DNA of 64,000 bases, from positions 62,001 to 126,000 of the forward strand of contig CAIJNL010000018.1 in the NCBI GenBank assembly GCA_903822005.1, read 5' to 3'. The notes below the pieces were generated by a model. That model worked only from the letters and a program-made list of their open reading frames with translations. It did no database searches and was not told the DNA's origin. Origin of the DNA: an uncultured Nitrospiraceae bacterium (GTDB lineage: Bacteria; Nitrospirota; Thermodesulfovibrionia; Thermodesulfovibrionales; Dissulfurispiraceae). Of the stretch, positions 1-10,360 are shown one piece after another. A program made the position numbers and the translations under genes. Numbering within the stretch: the first letter of the stretch is position 1; each line of letters opens with the position of its first letter.

Positions 1-1322
1 AGGCAAACCGGGCACCCATGACGCCTGAAAATGTCCTGCGCGTCGGCATGGCCATCGCATCTGTGCTTGGTGACGAACATGGCAGACATAACGTGCTCAT
101 CGGCAAGGACACCAGGTTGTCCGGATACCTTATCGAGAGCGCGCTTACTGCCGGGATCTGCTCAATGGGCATGAACGTGACCCTCGTAGGGCCCATTCCA
201 ACGCCCGGCATTGCCTTTCTGACAAGGGCACTCAGGCTGGATGCAGGGGTCGCAATATCCGCCTCACACAACTCGTTTGAAGACAACGGCATAAAGATAT
301 TCGCTCCGTCCGGATTCAAGCTCTCTGACCAGATAGAAAAGGACATCGAAGGCATGGTACTTGACCAGGCTTTTCCCTCGAAGAGACCTTCTGGTGCGAA
401 TATCGGCAAGGCGTTCCGGCTGGACGACGCTGCGGGCCGTTATATCGAATATATTAAATCCTCGATCCCGAGGGGCGGCGATCTCGTGGGCCTGAAGATT
501 GTTGTGGATGTTGCAAACGGGGCCGCATATAAAATCACACCCACACTTCTGAGGGAATTGGGAGCCGAAGTTGTCGTAATCAATGATGACCCTGACGGAG
601 TCAACATCAATTTAAACTGCGGTTCCCTGCATCTTGAGCAGCTTGGCCAAAAGGTGCGCGAAGTGGGAGCGCATGTCGGCGTGGCCCATGACGGAGATGC
701 AGACAGGACGCTCTTTGTGGATGACAAGGGGATGGAAATAGACGGCGATCTCGTGATGGCGGCGTTGGCAGCCGACATGCAGAGCGAGGGCACCCTCAGG
801 GGCAATTGCGTTGTTGCGACAGTGATGAGCAATCTCGGTTTCGAAAAATATCTCTCGGGCCTCGGCATCAGCCTGATAAGGACCAGGGTTGGCGACCGCT
901 ATGTGGTGGCCGAAATGATTAAAGGCAATTACAACCTCGGCGGGGAACAGTCGGGCCATATTATCTTTTTTGACTACAATACAACTGGCGACGGTCCGAT
1001 TACGGCCCTTCAACTGCTTTATCTCATGAGCAAAAAAGGACGGCTGCTGTCGGAACTGACGGCCGATATTGCCCTTTATCCCCAGGTGCTGATAAACGTT
1101 AAGGTAGTAAAGGGCAAGAATTACAAAGACTATCCGGACATATTAAAAGTCATTGAGTCCTCCGTTAATCAGCTAGGCGAAAAAGGACGGGTACTGGTGA
1201 GGCCTTCGGGGACCGAGCCGAAGGTAAGGGTCATGGTCGAGGGCGAGGAGTATGAACTGACCCGGACCATAGCGGACGAAATAGCTGGCGTTATCCGTAA
1301 ACGTATCGGCGTCAGGGAATAA
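1..1322 (+). CDS. glmM: Phosphoglucosamine mutase GlmM (5' end truncated by window)
   Basis: Interconverts glucosamine-6-P and glucosamine-1-P on the cytoplasmic route to UDP-GlcNAc for peptidoglycan and LPS. The open frame runs in from the window edge: codons before the first ATG (18) read A-N-R-A-P and match the usual N-terminal lead-in, so roughly 15-20 residues lie outside. The phosphoserine loop ISASHN is at about 264 nt, followed by the metal-binding DGDADR motif, the sugar loop GGEQSGH and the C-terminal phosphate loop RPSGTEPKVRVMVEG. All four domains of the alpha-D-phosphohexomutase family are present. It lies 24 nt upstream of comEC, probably cotranscribed. Confidence 0.95.
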   Translation, partial: ANRAPMTPENVLRVGMAIASVLGDEHGRHNVLIGKDTRLSGYLIESALTAGICSMGMNVTLVGPIPTPGIAFLTRALRLDAGVAISASHNSFEDNGIKIFAPSGFKLSDQIEKDIEGMVLDQAFPSKRPSGANIGKAFRLDDAAGRYIEYIKSSIPRGGDLVGLKIVVDVANGAAYKITPTLLRELGAEVVVINDDPDGVNINLNCGSLHLEQLGQKVREVGAHVGVAHDGDADRTLFVDDKGMEIDGDLVMAALAADMQSEGTLRGNCVVATVMSNLGFEKYLSGLGISLIRTRVGDRYVVAEMIKGNYNLGGEQSGHIIFFDYNTTGDGPITALQLLYLMSKKGRLLSELTADIALYPQVLINVKVVKGKNYKDYPDILKVIESSVNQLGEKGRVLVRPSGTEPKVRVMVEGEEYELTRTIADEIAGVIRKRIGVRE

Positions 1323-1346
1323 CATCCCGGCCCGGACAGACCAATA

Positions 1347-3851
1347 ATGGGCATTTTCACCTCTTTTACAGCAGGTGCAGCCCTCTTCTATTCGCAGCGC
1401 TTCTTCCCTTATCTCTCCATTTCTGTCTTTATAATACTTTTTCTTTATTGGGGCTTTTCAAAATATCGCTCTTGCAAGCCTGATACGCAGTCAATAAGGT
1501 CCATGTCTGTTCTGGCCGCGGTAATAGCCGTTCCGCTTGTATTAGCCTCTCTCGGATACTGGCGCGCTGCTGCATCATTTAACCCTCCTCCTGAATTCAG
1601 GGAGCTGTCAGGGCAGGTCATAAGTATTAAAGGGAGCCCCTCAGCGGAACCCCTTGCCCTGCAGAAAGATTCCTCTCGTTTTGTTAATGAAATTGATGTC
1701 ACTGAGGCCGCTGTGAACACTAAGCACCTCAACATAGAAAAGATGAGGCTCTTCACTGAGGGTCCATTGATTGTCGGCAAGGCATATATCATTAGTGCAA
1801 AAATCCCGGCTGACAGTACCTTCCTTAACCCCGGCAGCAAAGAATGGATGCTTTCCGGTTACGCGGTCGGAATACAGGAGCAGGGGACATCTGAACGGAA
1901 CTTTCTTGAGCGGGCGAGGGATCGCCTTAACGCTTACCTTTCAAAAAACTTCAGCGGCGATATATCTGCCTTTCTGATGTCTATCATAACCGGAGATCGC
2001 GGTGCTATGAGTGCGGAAATGAAAAACGCCTTTAATGTAACCGGCCTGGCCCATATACTCAGCATATCCGGCGCTCATTTCGGACTGCTGCTTTTTATAC
2101 TCTTCAAATTCTTCAGGCTACTGATTAAACTCCTGCCGCCAAAGATCCTTGGGCGGATGTCGCTTTATGCCTCGCCTTCACAGATTGCGGCAGCACTGTC
2201 ATTTCCGGTGATTACGGCATATCTCGGCATATCCACCATGGAGTTTCCAGCTGTCCGGTCTTATATAATGATCACCCTTTTCCTCTTCGGTCTCCTGATC
2301 CAGAGGAAAGGTTTCTGGATGAACACTCTCCTCTTTGCTGCTGCGCTGATTATCCTGATACAGCCGGATGCGCTGGTCCAGCTTTCGTGCCAGCTTTCGT
2401 TTCTGGCGGTATTATGTCTCGGCTTTTATGCAGACCTTGAGAGACGGAGGAAAGAAAGAATCAATGCCAGGGAGCATGCCGGACTTTCGGAAGATTCCCG
2501 GGATTCTCTTCCGCCTCATCGCGGCGTTATAAAGAAGGCATTGTCCGCAAGCTCCCATTATGTGCTTGCGTCTTCGATGATATCTGTTGCCGCAACCGCC
2601 GGCACTGCGCCTCTTGTCGCTTATTCGTTTAACTATTTTTCGATCATATCTCCATTAAGCAATCTGATCGTGACGCCTCTTATCGGTTTTGTTATCCTGC
2701 CGATAGCGCTTCTTTCATCGTTTACCTATCTCATCTTCGGTTTTTTCCCTCTCAGATCATTTATAGACGCAGCAACCGGCCTTTCTCTTGAGATGACCAA
2801 ATACATGGGATCCTGGCAATACGCTGCAATACCGGTTCCCACATTCCCCGCCATACTATTGCTGACATTTTATGCCGGGTTGATCGGCTATGCTGTTATC
2901 AATAGAAACGGGGACAGCCCTGAAAGCACAGATACAGAGGCAAAGGTTCATTCTGAAAGAAAACTGGTGATAGCATCTGTCGCTTTGGCCATTGTGCCGA
3001 TCTTATTTTATGCCTGTTTCACAGCTGCAAAAGAACGCGGAATGAGCGTGACATTCCTGGATGTCGGACAGGGCGACTCGGCGGTAATAGAGCTCCCTGA
3101 CAGCAGGGTAGTCATAATTGATACCGGCAAAAACGGCTTCCAGACATCGGGCTACCTGAAATACAGGGGCTACCGGAAGATAGACCTGCTGGTCCTTACT
3201 CATGGTCATCCCGATCATTCAGGAGGATTTTGGTACCTCAGCAATAATTATCAGATAGCCGAGATCTGGGACAATAATTTCATTGTCTACGGGAGTGATT
3301 TGCCCTCCGGTGCAATACGCAGGAACGTTGTTCGGGGTGACTTCGTCGGCGGTAAGGATTATAGCGTTGCGATACTGCACCCGTACAAAGGGTTTTATAC
3401 CATCCGCTCGGGCAATGACGCTGAGAATAATCAGTCCGTCGTGCTTAGGATTGCGGGAAAGAAACTTTCAGTCCTCTTTACCGGAGACATCTCTTCTGAG
3501 GCCGAGGAAGACATCCTGCATCTGGGCAGGCATCTGAAAAGTGTGGCGCTCAAGGTGCCGCATCACGGCAGCCGCAGGTCGCTGACAGAAGACTTTCTGC
3601 AACAGGTGAAGCCCGACATAGCTGTGATAAGCGCCGGCAGAAACAATATGTTCGGCCATCCTCACGCAGATACACTGTCAAGGCTGGCAGAGACAAAGAT
3701 TTACCGGACCGACCGGGACGGGGCCGTCTGCGTTTCTGAAGATGCTGACGGGACTATAAAAATCAGAACATGGGAAGAGATGCGGCTCAAAGAAGCCAAA
3801 AAGGCTGAAGACGAGTTTTTGAATATAAAAAGGCTTTTTGAACTATGGTAG
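1347..3851 (+). CDS. comEC: ComEC/Rec2-family DNA internalization channel
   Basis: Inner-membrane channel for single-stranded DNA uptake in natural transformation. The 834 residues have the full three-part layout: N-terminal membrane segments with a soluble DUF4131-like part (about 1-200), a multi-span Competence domain (about 210-530, with the motif LSISGAHFGLL), and a C-terminal metallo-beta-lactamase-like domain with DVGQGDSAVIE, LTHGHPDHSGG and HHGSRRS. The metal ligands of HxHxDH and the later histidines are present, so the nuclease-like domain looks intact. The ATG at 1347 has only a weak ribosome site. The type IV pilus-type ATPases at 53-56 kb could supply the DNA-uptake machinery. 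Confidence 0.93.
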   Translation: MGIFTSFTAGAALFYSQRFFPYLSISVFIILFLYWGFSKYRSCKPDTQSIRSMSVLAAVIAVPLVLASLGYWRAAASFNPPPEFRELSGQVISIKGSPSAEPLALQKDSSRFVNEIDVTEAAVNTKHLNIEKMRLFTEGPLIVGKAYIISAKIPADSTFLNPGSKEWMLSGYAVGIQEQGTSERNFLERARDRLNAYLSKNFSGDISAFLMSIITGDRGAMSAEMKNAFNVTGLAHILSISGAHFGLLLFILFKFFRLLIKLLPPKILGRMSLYASPSQIAAALSFPVITAYLGISTMEFPAVRSYIMITLFLFGLLIQRKGFWMNTLLFAAALIILIQPDALVQLSCQLSFLAVLCLGFYADLERRRKERINAREHAGLSEDSRDSLPPHRGVIKKALSASSHYVLASSMISVAATAGTAPLVAYSFNYFSIISPLSNLIVTPLIGFVILPIALLSSFTYLIFGFFPLRSFIDAATGLSLEMTKYMGSWQYAAIPVPTFPAILLLTFYAGLIGYAVINRNGDSPESTDTEAKVHSERKLVIASVALAIVPILFYACFTAAKERGMSVTFLDVGQGDSAVIELPDSRVVIIDTGKNGFQTSGYLKYRGYRKIDLLVLTHGHPDHSGGFWYLSNNYQIAEIWDNNFIVYGSDLPSGAIRRNVVRGDFVGGKDYSVAILHPYKGFYTIRSGNDAENNQSVVLRIAGKKLSVLFTGDISSEAEEDILHLGRHLKSVALKVPHHGSRRSLTEDFLQQVKPDIAVISAGRNNMFGHPHADTLSRLAETKIYRTDRDGAVCVSEDADGTIKIRTWEEMRLKEAKKAEDEFLNIKRLFELW

Positions 3852-3914
3852 TACGAATCCCAATTTAACGCTTCAGTCCGCAGTCGCCAAAGCCTCTTTC
3901 CCTTATATCCGGAA

Positions 3915-4169
3915 TTACCTGTAAACTTCCTTCCGGTGCCGAATTCTATAGATTGTTATTACCTTGTCTTTTTCATTCACGTCATAGACAACTCTATAGT
4001 CTCCAATGCGCAATCTAAACTTATTCTCACTTTCCAGTTTTTTGGAGTGGGGGAACGGATAAGGGTTATCTTTCAAACATAATATGGCGGCATCAATTTT
4101 TTGGAACACAGTGTCTAAAAGCCTATCGAGCTCTTTTCTGGCGGATTTCTTTAGGACTAACTTATGCAC
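3915..4169 (-). CDS. RelE/ParE-superfamily toxin
   Basis: Probable mRNA-cleaving type II toxin of 84 residues. The frame is open further upstream, but a GTG at 4169 overlaps the antitoxin stop and gives the normal RelE length starting VHKLVLKKSARKEL; the longer version would overlap the antitoxin by over 50 nt. The C-terminus has the RelE signature residues: RLRIGDYRVVYDV followed by the basic tail IYRIRHRKEVYR. It is the second gene of an antitoxin-toxin operon between comEC and hisH. Activity is inferred from the family only. Confidence 0.85.
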   Translation of the reverse strand: MHKLVLKKSARKELDRLLDTVFQKIDAAILCLKDNPYPFPHSKKLESENKFRLRIGDYRVVYDVNEKDKVITIYRIRHRKEVYR

Positions 4170-4389
4170 GCAGGCGTTTTTTTCTGCGTTTGCTGTAAGT
4201 TTCGTAATCTTCAACTGGCTCGGCTATCCTGTCTCTGACTGCTTTGCGATCAGAAAGGTCTTCGAGCAATTCCTCTATTCTGTATAGCTCTTTGACTGCA
4301 ATTACTGCTGCCACCTTGTGGCCTTTTGCATCTGTAATATACTGCTTAATTTTAATTGCGTCACTCTTCTGCTTTAGCGTTGTAGGCAT
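4162..4389 (-). CDS. Antitoxin (Phd/YefM-like) paired with RelE-type toxin
   Basis: A 75-residue protein whose gene ends inside the toxin start (GTG and stop overlap), the usual arrangement of a translationally coupled toxin-antitoxin pair. The N-terminal half contains AAVIAVKELYRIEELLEDL, resembling the Phd/YefM DNA-binding dimer helix. The C-terminal half is highly charged and ends in a basic run (SKRRKKRLRA), as expected for the part that folds on its toxin. It should bind its own promoter just upstream (4390-4440). Family assignment is tentative; the pairing is firm from gene order. Confidence 0.75.
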   Translation of the reverse strand: MPTTLKQKSDAIKIKQYITDAKGHKVAAVIAVKELYRIEELLEDLSDRKAVRDRIAEPVEDYETYSKRRKKRLRA

Positions 4390-4494
4390 GCAACCCTCCG
4401 TGTATCGTCTCTAAAAACATTATACCATACAACTTTAGGCTGATAGCCCTCTCTGCACTAATAATCACGCGGCAACTATGTTAAAATTAACTCT

Positions 4495-5136
4495 ATGATA
4501 GCGATAATTGACTACGGGATGGGAAATATACGCAGCGTCGAAAAAGGCTTTCTGAAAGTCGGCGCTGATGTCAGGATAACTGCAGATCCGAAAGTGATTG
4601 CTGATGCCGCAGGTGTCGTACTGCCGGGAGTCGGCGCCTTCAAGGACTGCATGGCGAATCTCGATAAATTAAGCCTTATCGATGTTGTGAAGGATGAAAT
4701 ACAAAAGGGCAAGCCTTTTCTCGGCATCTGCCTCGGCCTGCAGCTACTTTTTGCAGAGTCTGAAGAGTTCGGCTTATGCAAAGGTCTCGATGTCTTTCCG
4801 GGAAGGGTCACGCGTTTTGACTTTGATGCACTCCCTGAAACTCCAGAGGGAAAATTAAAGATCCCGCACATGGGCTGGAACACAGCAAAGATAGAGCGAA
4901 GGCCTCCTATTTTGGAAGGGATTCCGGACGAAACCTATTTCTATTTCGTGCATTCATTTTACGTTGTGCCGGCTGATGAAAATATCGTCGCAACGAGGAC
5001 CCGGTACGGCATCGACTTTGTATCAATGGTCTGGAAAGATAATGTCTTTGCGACCCAGTTCCACCCTGAAAAGAGCCAGGATTCGGGGCTGAAGATCCTT
5101 AAGGGTTTCAATACCTTTGTGACAGGAAAAGGGTAA
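4495..5136 (+). CDS. hisH: Imidazole glycerol phosphate synthase glutaminase subunit HisH
   Basis: Glutamine amidotransferase that feeds ammonia to HisF in histidine biosynthesis. It has 213 residues, typical length. The N-terminus IAIIDYGMGNIRSVEKG, oxyanion region PGVGAF, nucleophile loop GICLGLQLLF and catalytic dyad FHPEKSQ are all present. No other his biosynthesis gene is adjacent, although hisS lies 32 kb away. The stop overlaps the selB start by one base (TAATG), so the two genes are probably translationally coupled. Confidence 0.95.
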   Translation: MIAIIDYGMGNIRSVEKGFLKVGADVRITADPKVIADAAGVVLPGVGAFKDCMANLDKLSLIDVVKDEIQKGKPFLGICLGLQLLFAESEEFGLCKGLDVFPGRVTRFDFDALPETPEGKLKIPHMGWNTAKIERRPPILEGIPDETYFYFVHSFYVVPADENIVATRTRYGIDFVSMVWKDNVFATQFHPEKSQDSGLKILKGFNTFVTGKG

Positions 5137-7082
5137 TGGCAGCGGGCAAGCCCGGCTCACAGCAAAAAGATTCGGCGGCATCCGCGGCCCATCTGAAAAG
5201 CGTTATCCTGGGGACTGCAGGTCATATCGACCACGGTAAAAGCTCCCTCGTCAAGGCCCTTACCGGCACTGACCCAGACCGTTTAAAGGAAGAAAAAGAA
5301 CGCGGTATCACAATAGACCTTGGCTTTGCTAACCTCTCTTACCCTGATCAAAATCTGCTCGTAGGCATAGTTGACGTACCGGGCCATGAGCGCCTGATCA
5401 AAAACATGCTTGCTGGTGCGGGCGGCATAGACATCCTCCTTCTCGTAATTGCCGCTGATGAAGGCATTATGCCCCAAAGTCGCGAACACCTCGCGATATG
5501 CGAACTGCTCAGGATCAAGACAGGCCTGGTCGTTATTACCAAGGCGGACCTCGTTGATAATGACTGGCTTCAGCTTGTGACCGAAGACGCAAAGAAATTT
5601 GTTCAGGGTACTTTTCTGGAGGAAGCCGAGATTGTTCCGGTCTCTTCAAAGAGCGGCCTTAATCTCGATCTTCTGAAACAGAAAATTGCCGGACTCGCTG
5701 CCAGTGTAAGACCCAAGCTCGTCAAGGGCATTTTCAGGCTACCGATTGACAGGGTATTTACGCTAAAAGGATTTGGCACTGTAGTGACAGGCACCGCGCT
5801 TTCGGGGACTATAGGCATAGACGAGCCCGTAGAGATACTCCCGTCAGGAATCAGGAGCAAGGTCAGGGGGCTCCAGACACATGGCAGCGGCGTTGAGCAG
5901 GCGTATGCCGGGCAGAGGATAGGGCTCAACCTGCAGGGAGTCGAACGCGAGCTCCTGAACAGGGGGGATGTGGTAGTCACACCCGACAGGTTCAGTCCGA
6001 CTTATGCGATAGACGCGCGTCTCGAAATGCTCGCCGATGCCCCGCCTGTAAAAAGCAGAAGCCGCGTGCACTTTTATTCCGGCACTTCCGAGACAGTTGC
6101 CCGGATAATCATATACGGAGGAGACGAGATCAGGGCCGGGGAAACATGTTTTTGTCAGTTCAGACTCGAAAATCCCGTTGTGGGCCTGTCAGGCGACCGT
6201 TATATCATCAGGCGCTTTTCTCCGCTCGAGACCATCGGCGGCGGCGAGATTCTCGATCCCCATCCTGTAAGGCGCAAGAAAAATATGGGCACCGAAGACC
6301 TCGAATTGTTCGAGAAAGGCTCTCTGGCGGACAGGATTGCCGCGCTCATCAAACGTTCGCGCTTTCAGGGTTACAGCATACTCCAGATCGAGGGATGGTT
6401 CAATGCCGAGCTTCCCGAGATTGCATCGACCATAGACAGGCTCGTCGGAAAAGGCAGCGTGACGAGAAACCGCGGCAGACTTTTCCATGCTGAAAGCATC
6501 GAGGCCTTCAGGGGCGAACTAAAGGACATCCTGAACAAATACCACCGCGATAATCCATTGAAGTCAGGCATGCCGAAGGAAGAACTCAAGACAGGCCTGC
6601 TGCCGGAAAGCCATGGCGGCGACAGTATATTCGACCTGGTTTCGTTCATGGATGATATTGTGCTCGATAAGGACCTGGTAAGGCTGAAGGATTTTAGTGT
6701 CTCGCTTTCGTCCTCGGGACAAGGTACCAGGGACAGGATAATCTCGATTCTCACCAAATCGGAATTCCAGCCGCCCTTAAAGAGCGAGCTGGCTGCTGAA
6801 CTTGGCATCAACGAAAAAGAGCTTGGCGACATGCTCAGGCTCCTGTCATCAGAAGGGCAGCTATCAAGGATAAATGATTCCATGTATATTACCAGCGTGC
6901 AGCATGCGAAGATGATGGAGCTTCTGAAGGGCTTTTACGCGAAAAAGCCCGAAATGCTGGTTGCCGAATTCAGGGACCTTCTTGCTACATCCCGCAAATA
7001 TTCAATACCTTTTCTCGAATACCTCGACTCAAACAGGATAACCCTGCGTGTTGGGGACGTCAGAAAATTCATGCTAAAATAG
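5136..7082 (+). CDS. selB: Selenocysteine-specific elongation factor SelB
   Basis: GTPase that brings Sec-tRNA(Sec) to UGA codons by binding an mRNA SECIS hairpin. The 648 residues start with about 18 polar residues, then the G1 loop [17 protein letters not shown] and the SelB-type switch [23 protein letters not shown] (G3) and TKAD (G4). Translation-factor beta-barrel domains follow, and the C-terminal third (about 400-648) has the winged-helix repeats that read the SECIS element. No selA, selD or tRNA-Sec was found in this window. It sits between hisH and degP with 4 nt to the next start, so it belongs to one operon. Confidence 0.95.
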   Translation: MAAGKPGSQQKDSAASAAHLKSVILGTAGHIDHGKSSLVKALTGTDPDRLKEEKERGITIDLGFANLSYPDQNLLVGIVDVPGHERLIKNMLAGAGGIDILLLVIAADEGIMPQSREHLAICELLRIKTGLVVITKADLVDNDWLQLVTEDAKKFVQGTFLEEAEIVPVSSKSGLNLDLLKQKIAGLAASVRPKLVKGIFRLPIDRVFTLKGFGTVVTGTALSGTIGIDEPVEILPSGIRSKVRGLQTHGSGVEQAYAGQRIGLNLQGVERELLNRGDVVVTPDRFSPTYAIDARLEMLADAPPVKSRSRVHFYSGTSETVARIIIYGGDEIRAGETCFCQFRLENPVVGLSGDRYIIRRFSPLETIGGGEILDPHPVRRKKNMGTEDLELFEKGSLADRIAALIKRSRFQGYSILQIEGWFNAELPEIASTIDRLVGKGSVTRNRGRLFHAESIEAFRGELKDILNKYHRDNPLKSGMPKEELKTGLLPESHGGDSIFDLVSFMDDIVLDKDLVRLKDFSVSLSSSGQGTRDRIISILTKSEFQPPLKSELAAELGINEKELGDMLRLLSSEGQLSRINDSMYITSVQHAKMMELLKGFYAKKPEMLVAEFRDLLATSRKYSIPFLEYLDSNRITLRVGDVRKFMLK

Positions 7083-7086
7083 ACAG

Positions 7087-8541
7087 ATGAACAGAAAGCT
7101 GATATGGGTACCGGTATTGCTGCTGGCAGGTTTTCTGCTGGGCGGACTAACTTACTACCTGCTGATTACAGCTGACAGATCGGCATACAGGCCTTTCACG
7201 CCCCGCGTGCCGGCGCATATTGAAGAGACAAGCAGGGCCTTTTCCGAGATTGTAAAGGCGGTATCTCCGGCTGTTGTGAATATCTCGAGTACCAAGATCG
7301 TCAAACGCCAGCAAGCCCCTTTTGATGAATTCTTCAACAATTTCCCGCCTTTCCCGAATGGCAAAACACAGAGATTCAGGGAGCAGAGCCTCGGCTCGGG
7401 AGTGATCGTTTCGCCCGACGGCTACATTGTCACCAATAGTCATGTCGTAGAGCAGTCGAGCGAGATAAAAGTCTCGCTGTATGACAAGCGCAGCTTCAGG
7501 GCGAGGACAATCGGCATCGACTCAAAGACTGACATTGCCATAATCAAGATTGATGCAAAAGACCTGCCTGTAATCCCCTGGGGGGATGCCGAAAAACTGC
7601 AAGTGGGTGAATTCGTGCTCGCTATCGGGAATCCTTTCCTGCTCAGCCACACGGTTACCATGGGTATTGTCAGCGCGGTGGGACGGGCCGATGTCGGCAT
7701 TGCCGCATACGAAGATTTCATCCAGACCGATGCCGCAATCAACCCGGGCAACTCAGGGGGGCCGCTTGTGAATATCAGGGGCGAGCTGATAGGCATAAAC
7801 ACCGCAATTTTTTCGAGGACAGGCGGGTATCAGGGCATTGGTTTCGCGGTGCCGAGCAATATGGTAAAAGCGGTCATGGAACAGCTCATCAAGGCAGGAA
7901 AAGTTACGCGGGGATGGATAGGAGTTACTATACAGGAACTTACACCCGAACTGTCACAGCAGTTCGGCCTTAAATATTCCCAGGGCGTGCTCGTCAGTGA
8001 TGTTACGCGGGGCGGCCCGGCGCAGCGCGCGGGAATAATGCGGGGAGATATCATACTCGAATATAACGGCAAAAAAGTGCAGGATGTCGGAGCCCTGAGG
8101 AATGTTGTTGCCCAGAGCGGAATAGGAGCACGCGTGCCGATCAGGATATTGAGACGTGACAAGGATATGACCGTAACGGCGACAGTCGTAGAGCTGCCCT
8201 CAGAAGGCGCTGAGATGAAGTCCGGCTCGGCGCAGAGACCTGATTCCCCTGATAATGTGCTGTCAGGCATGCGTGTTATAGATATGAACGCTGCCATTGC
8301 AAAACAGCTTGGCGTAGAGCCGGAAGAAAAGGGCGTGGTCATCGTAAATATCGAGCCGGGCGCGCCTGCTGATGATGCAGGCCTCAAGCGCGGAGATGTT
8401 ATCACCGAAATAAACAGGCAGCGCATAACCGGCCTGAACGACTTCAACAGGATTATCGCAAGGATTAAACCGGGAGACAACGTGCTCCTTTTCGTTGACC
8501 GTATAGGCAAAAAGTTCTATACCACTATAGAGCCGCAATAG
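7087..8541 (+). CDS. degP: Periplasmic serine protease, DegP/HtrA family
   Basis: Envelope quality-control protease of 484 residues. An N-terminal membrane anchor or signal (about 5-27) precedes a trypsin-like domain with the triad in TNSHVV (His), KTDIAIIKI (Asp) and NPGNSGGPL (Ser). Two PDZ domains follow (about 280-370 and 395-480); the second includes GVVIVNIEPGAPADDAGL. The short linker around FNNFPPF is the LA-loop typical of this family. It starts 4 nt after selB. Confidence 0.93.
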   Translation: MNRKLIWVPVLLLAGFLLGGLTYYLLITADRSAYRPFTPRVPAHIEETSRAFSEIVKAVSPAVVNISSTKIVKRQQAPFDEFFNNFPPFPNGKTQRFREQSLGSGVIVSPDGYIVTNSHVVEQSSEIKVSLYDKRSFRARTIGIDSKTDIAIIKIDAKDLPVIPWGDAEKLQVGEFVLAIGNPFLLSHTVTMGIVSAVGRADVGIAAYEDFIQTDAAINPGNSGGPLVNIRGELIGINTAIFSRTGGYQGIGFAVPSNMVKAVMEQLIKAGKVTRGWIGVTIQELTPELSQQFGLKYSQGVLVSDVTRGGPAQRAGIMRGDIILEYNGKKVQDVGALRNVVAQSGIGARVPIRILRRDKDMTVTATVVELPSEGAEMKSGSAQRPDSPDNVLSGMRVIDMNAAIAKQLGVEPEEKGVVIVNIEPGAPADDAGLKRGDVITEINRQRITGLNDFNRIIARIKPGDNVLLFVDRIGKKFYTTIEPQ

Positions 8542-8642
8542 GCTTTATTTCCCTCCCCCATAATTTCCCTCAAAATGTTGATATAATATCAGTAGTTATT
8601 ATTAATACAGGTTTCGCAATCTTATTCAGAGAGGTGATTATT

Positions 8643-9623
8643 TTGATACTATTTATCAGAGCACTATTTATGTTGATTTTCATCACGGCGGGGTATCTAT
8701 ACGGCATTCGGCTCCAGGCCCCGCTGCAGGGGGCGGGTTTCGGGCTGGTACTCGGCACTATCTTTATCGTTACCGAGATGAGACTGAACCGAATGGCCTT
8801 CGGATCGATGCTGGGCGGAGTGGTAGGCCTGGGGCTCGGCATACTCATCGCGAGGCTGCTCATCTATCCCCTTACTCATCTCATGACAGACGACAGCATG
8901 GTGCTTGCCTATTTCATCCTGAGCGCTTTTCTCGGCTACAGCGGCCTGCTGATCGGTCTTGAAAGGGGCAGGAATATGACAGTCACGGCCATTATGCGTC
9001 TTTTCAAGGGACAGGAGCCTGAAGAGGACATTAAAATCCTCGATACGAGCGTAATAATTGACGGCAGGATCGCAGACGTGATCGAGATAGGTTTTCTTGG
9101 AGGGACCTTTGTTGTTCCCCAATTCATACTTCAGGAACTGCAGTATATAGCCGACTCCCCGGACCCTCTTCGCAGGACAAAGGGAAGAAGGGGACTCGAA
9201 ATCCTGCATCGCGTTCAGAAACTGGCGAATATCAAGGTGAAGATAGTAGAAGAGGATTTTCCGAAGATCAAGGAGGTCGACGCCAAGCTCATCGCCCTGG
9301 CACGCTTCCTTAGCGCCAAGATCGTTACGAATGACTTTAATATGAGCAAGATAGCCCAGCTGCAGGGCGTTTCGGTCCTGAATATCAATGAACTCTCGAA
9401 CATCCTGAAGCCGGTGGTGCTGCCGGGAGAGCCGCTGCAGCTTTTCATTGCCAAAGAGGGAAAGGAACATAATCAGGGAGTCGCATACCTTGATGACGGC
9501 ACCATGGTTGTTGTAGAAAACGCGCGCAAACTGATAGGCAAATCCGCTGACCTTATCGTTACCAGTGTGCTCCAGACCACTGCCGGGCGTATGATATTCG
9601 CACGACTCAAAGAAGAGGATTAG
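8643..9623 (+). CDS. Membrane-anchored PIN-TRAM domain protein (YacL-like)
   Basis: Four N-terminal membrane segments (about 1-115) are followed by a PIN nuclease-type domain beginning ILDTSVIIDGRIADV with acidic residues spaced as in PIN enzymes (D, E in LQELQYIADS, D in KEVDAKLIALA, D in TNDFN). A C-terminal TRAM RNA-binding domain closes the protein. The frame is open from a GTG at 8634, but that GTG lies inside the ribosome site GAGAGGTG; a TTG at 8643 has the right spacing and is chosen as start. The order yacL-ispD-ispF is a long-conserved neighbourhood, known in Bacillus. RNA cleavage is inferred. Confidence 0.88.
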   Translation: MILFIRALFMLIFITAGYLYGIRLQAPLQGAGFGLVLGTIFIVTEMRLNRMAFGSMLGGVVGLGLGILIARLLIYPLTHLMTDDSMVLAYFILSAFLGYSGLLIGLERGRNMTVTAIMRLFKGQEPEEDIKILDTSVIIDGRIADVIEIGFLGGTFVVPQFILQELQYIADSPDPLRRTKGRRGLEILHRVQKLANIKVKIVEEDFPKIKEVDAKLIALARFLSAKIVTNDFNMSKIAQLQGVSVLNINELSNILKPVVLPGEPLQLFIAKEGKEHNQGVAYLDDGTMVVVENARKLIGKSADLIVTSVLQTTAGRMIFARLKEED

Positions 9624-9624
9624 G

Positions 9625-10332
9625 GTGAAACAGAAGATTTACGCTATCGTCCCCTCGGCAGGCATGGGAAGACGGTTTGGCGTAGAGAAGAAGAAAGCAT
9701 TTTTCCAGCTGGCGGGCAGGCCTATTATCATCAGAACGCTCGAAATACTGCAGTCCATTCCGCAGATAACCGAGATCATCCCGGTTGTGAAGGAAGAAGA
9801 TCTCGAATCAGCGGCTGAATTGTTTGAGCAATATGACCTCTCCAGGATACGCCAGATAGTGCCAGGAGGCGCTGAGAGGCAGGACTCTGTTTACAACGCC
9901 CTGAAAACAATTATGGACAACAAGGCCCTTGTTCTTATACATGACGGAGGCCGTCCCTTTGCCGATAGTGCGATTTTCGTGAATGCCCTATCGCAGCTTC
10001 CGGGATTTGATGGTGTGGTGGCCGCGGTTCGTGTAAAGGATACGATCAAAGAGGCAAAAGAAGCAGCAGCCGGAACTAATGGAACGCCGGTAGTGCGCCA
10101 GACACTGAACAGGGACCTGCTTTATGCCGTCCAGACACCCCAACTCTTTCCTTTCGGCATAATCATGCAGGCCCACGAAAAAGCGCGCGCCGAAAAATAT
10201 TATGGGACTGACGATGCCTCTCTTGTTGAGCGCTACGGCGGGAGGATAGGGATCGTCGAAGGCTCTTACCGTAACATCAAGATAACCACACCTGAAGATA
10301 TATTGATCGCGGAAGCTCTTTTGAAGATGTAA
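9625..10332 (+). CDS. ispD: 2-C-methyl-D-erythritol 4-phosphate cytidylyltransferase IspD
   Basis: Third step of the MEP isoprenoid pathway: MEP plus CTP gives CDP-ME. It has 235 residues with the nucleotide-binding N-terminus IVPSAGMGRRFG, VPGGAERQDSVYNAL, LIHDGGRPF and the tail RNIKITTPEDILIAEALL. It begins with GTG directly after the stop of the PIN-TRAM gene, indicating translational coupling. The basic residues of the active site (GMGRRF and the following KK) are present. Confidence 0.95.
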   Translation: MKQKIYAIVPSAGMGRRFGVEKKKAFFQLAGRPIIIRTLEILQSIPQITEIIPVVKEEDLESAAELFEQYDLSRIRQIVPGGAERQDSVYNALKTIMDNKALVLIHDGGRPFADSAIFVNALSQLPGFDGVVAAVRVKDTIKEAKEAAAGTNGTPVVRQTLNRDLLYAVQTPQLFPFGIIMQAHEKARAEKYYGTDDASLVERYGGRIGIVEGSYRNIKITTPEDILIAEALLKM

Positions 10333-10360
10333 TAATCCGTTTCAGAGGAGGCTGATTATC

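Noticed and set aside
612-1013. Minus-strand frames inside glmM, selB, degP, hisS and other core genes
   Set aside because: Shadow frames of well-supported genes, with no ribosome sites or recognizable products.
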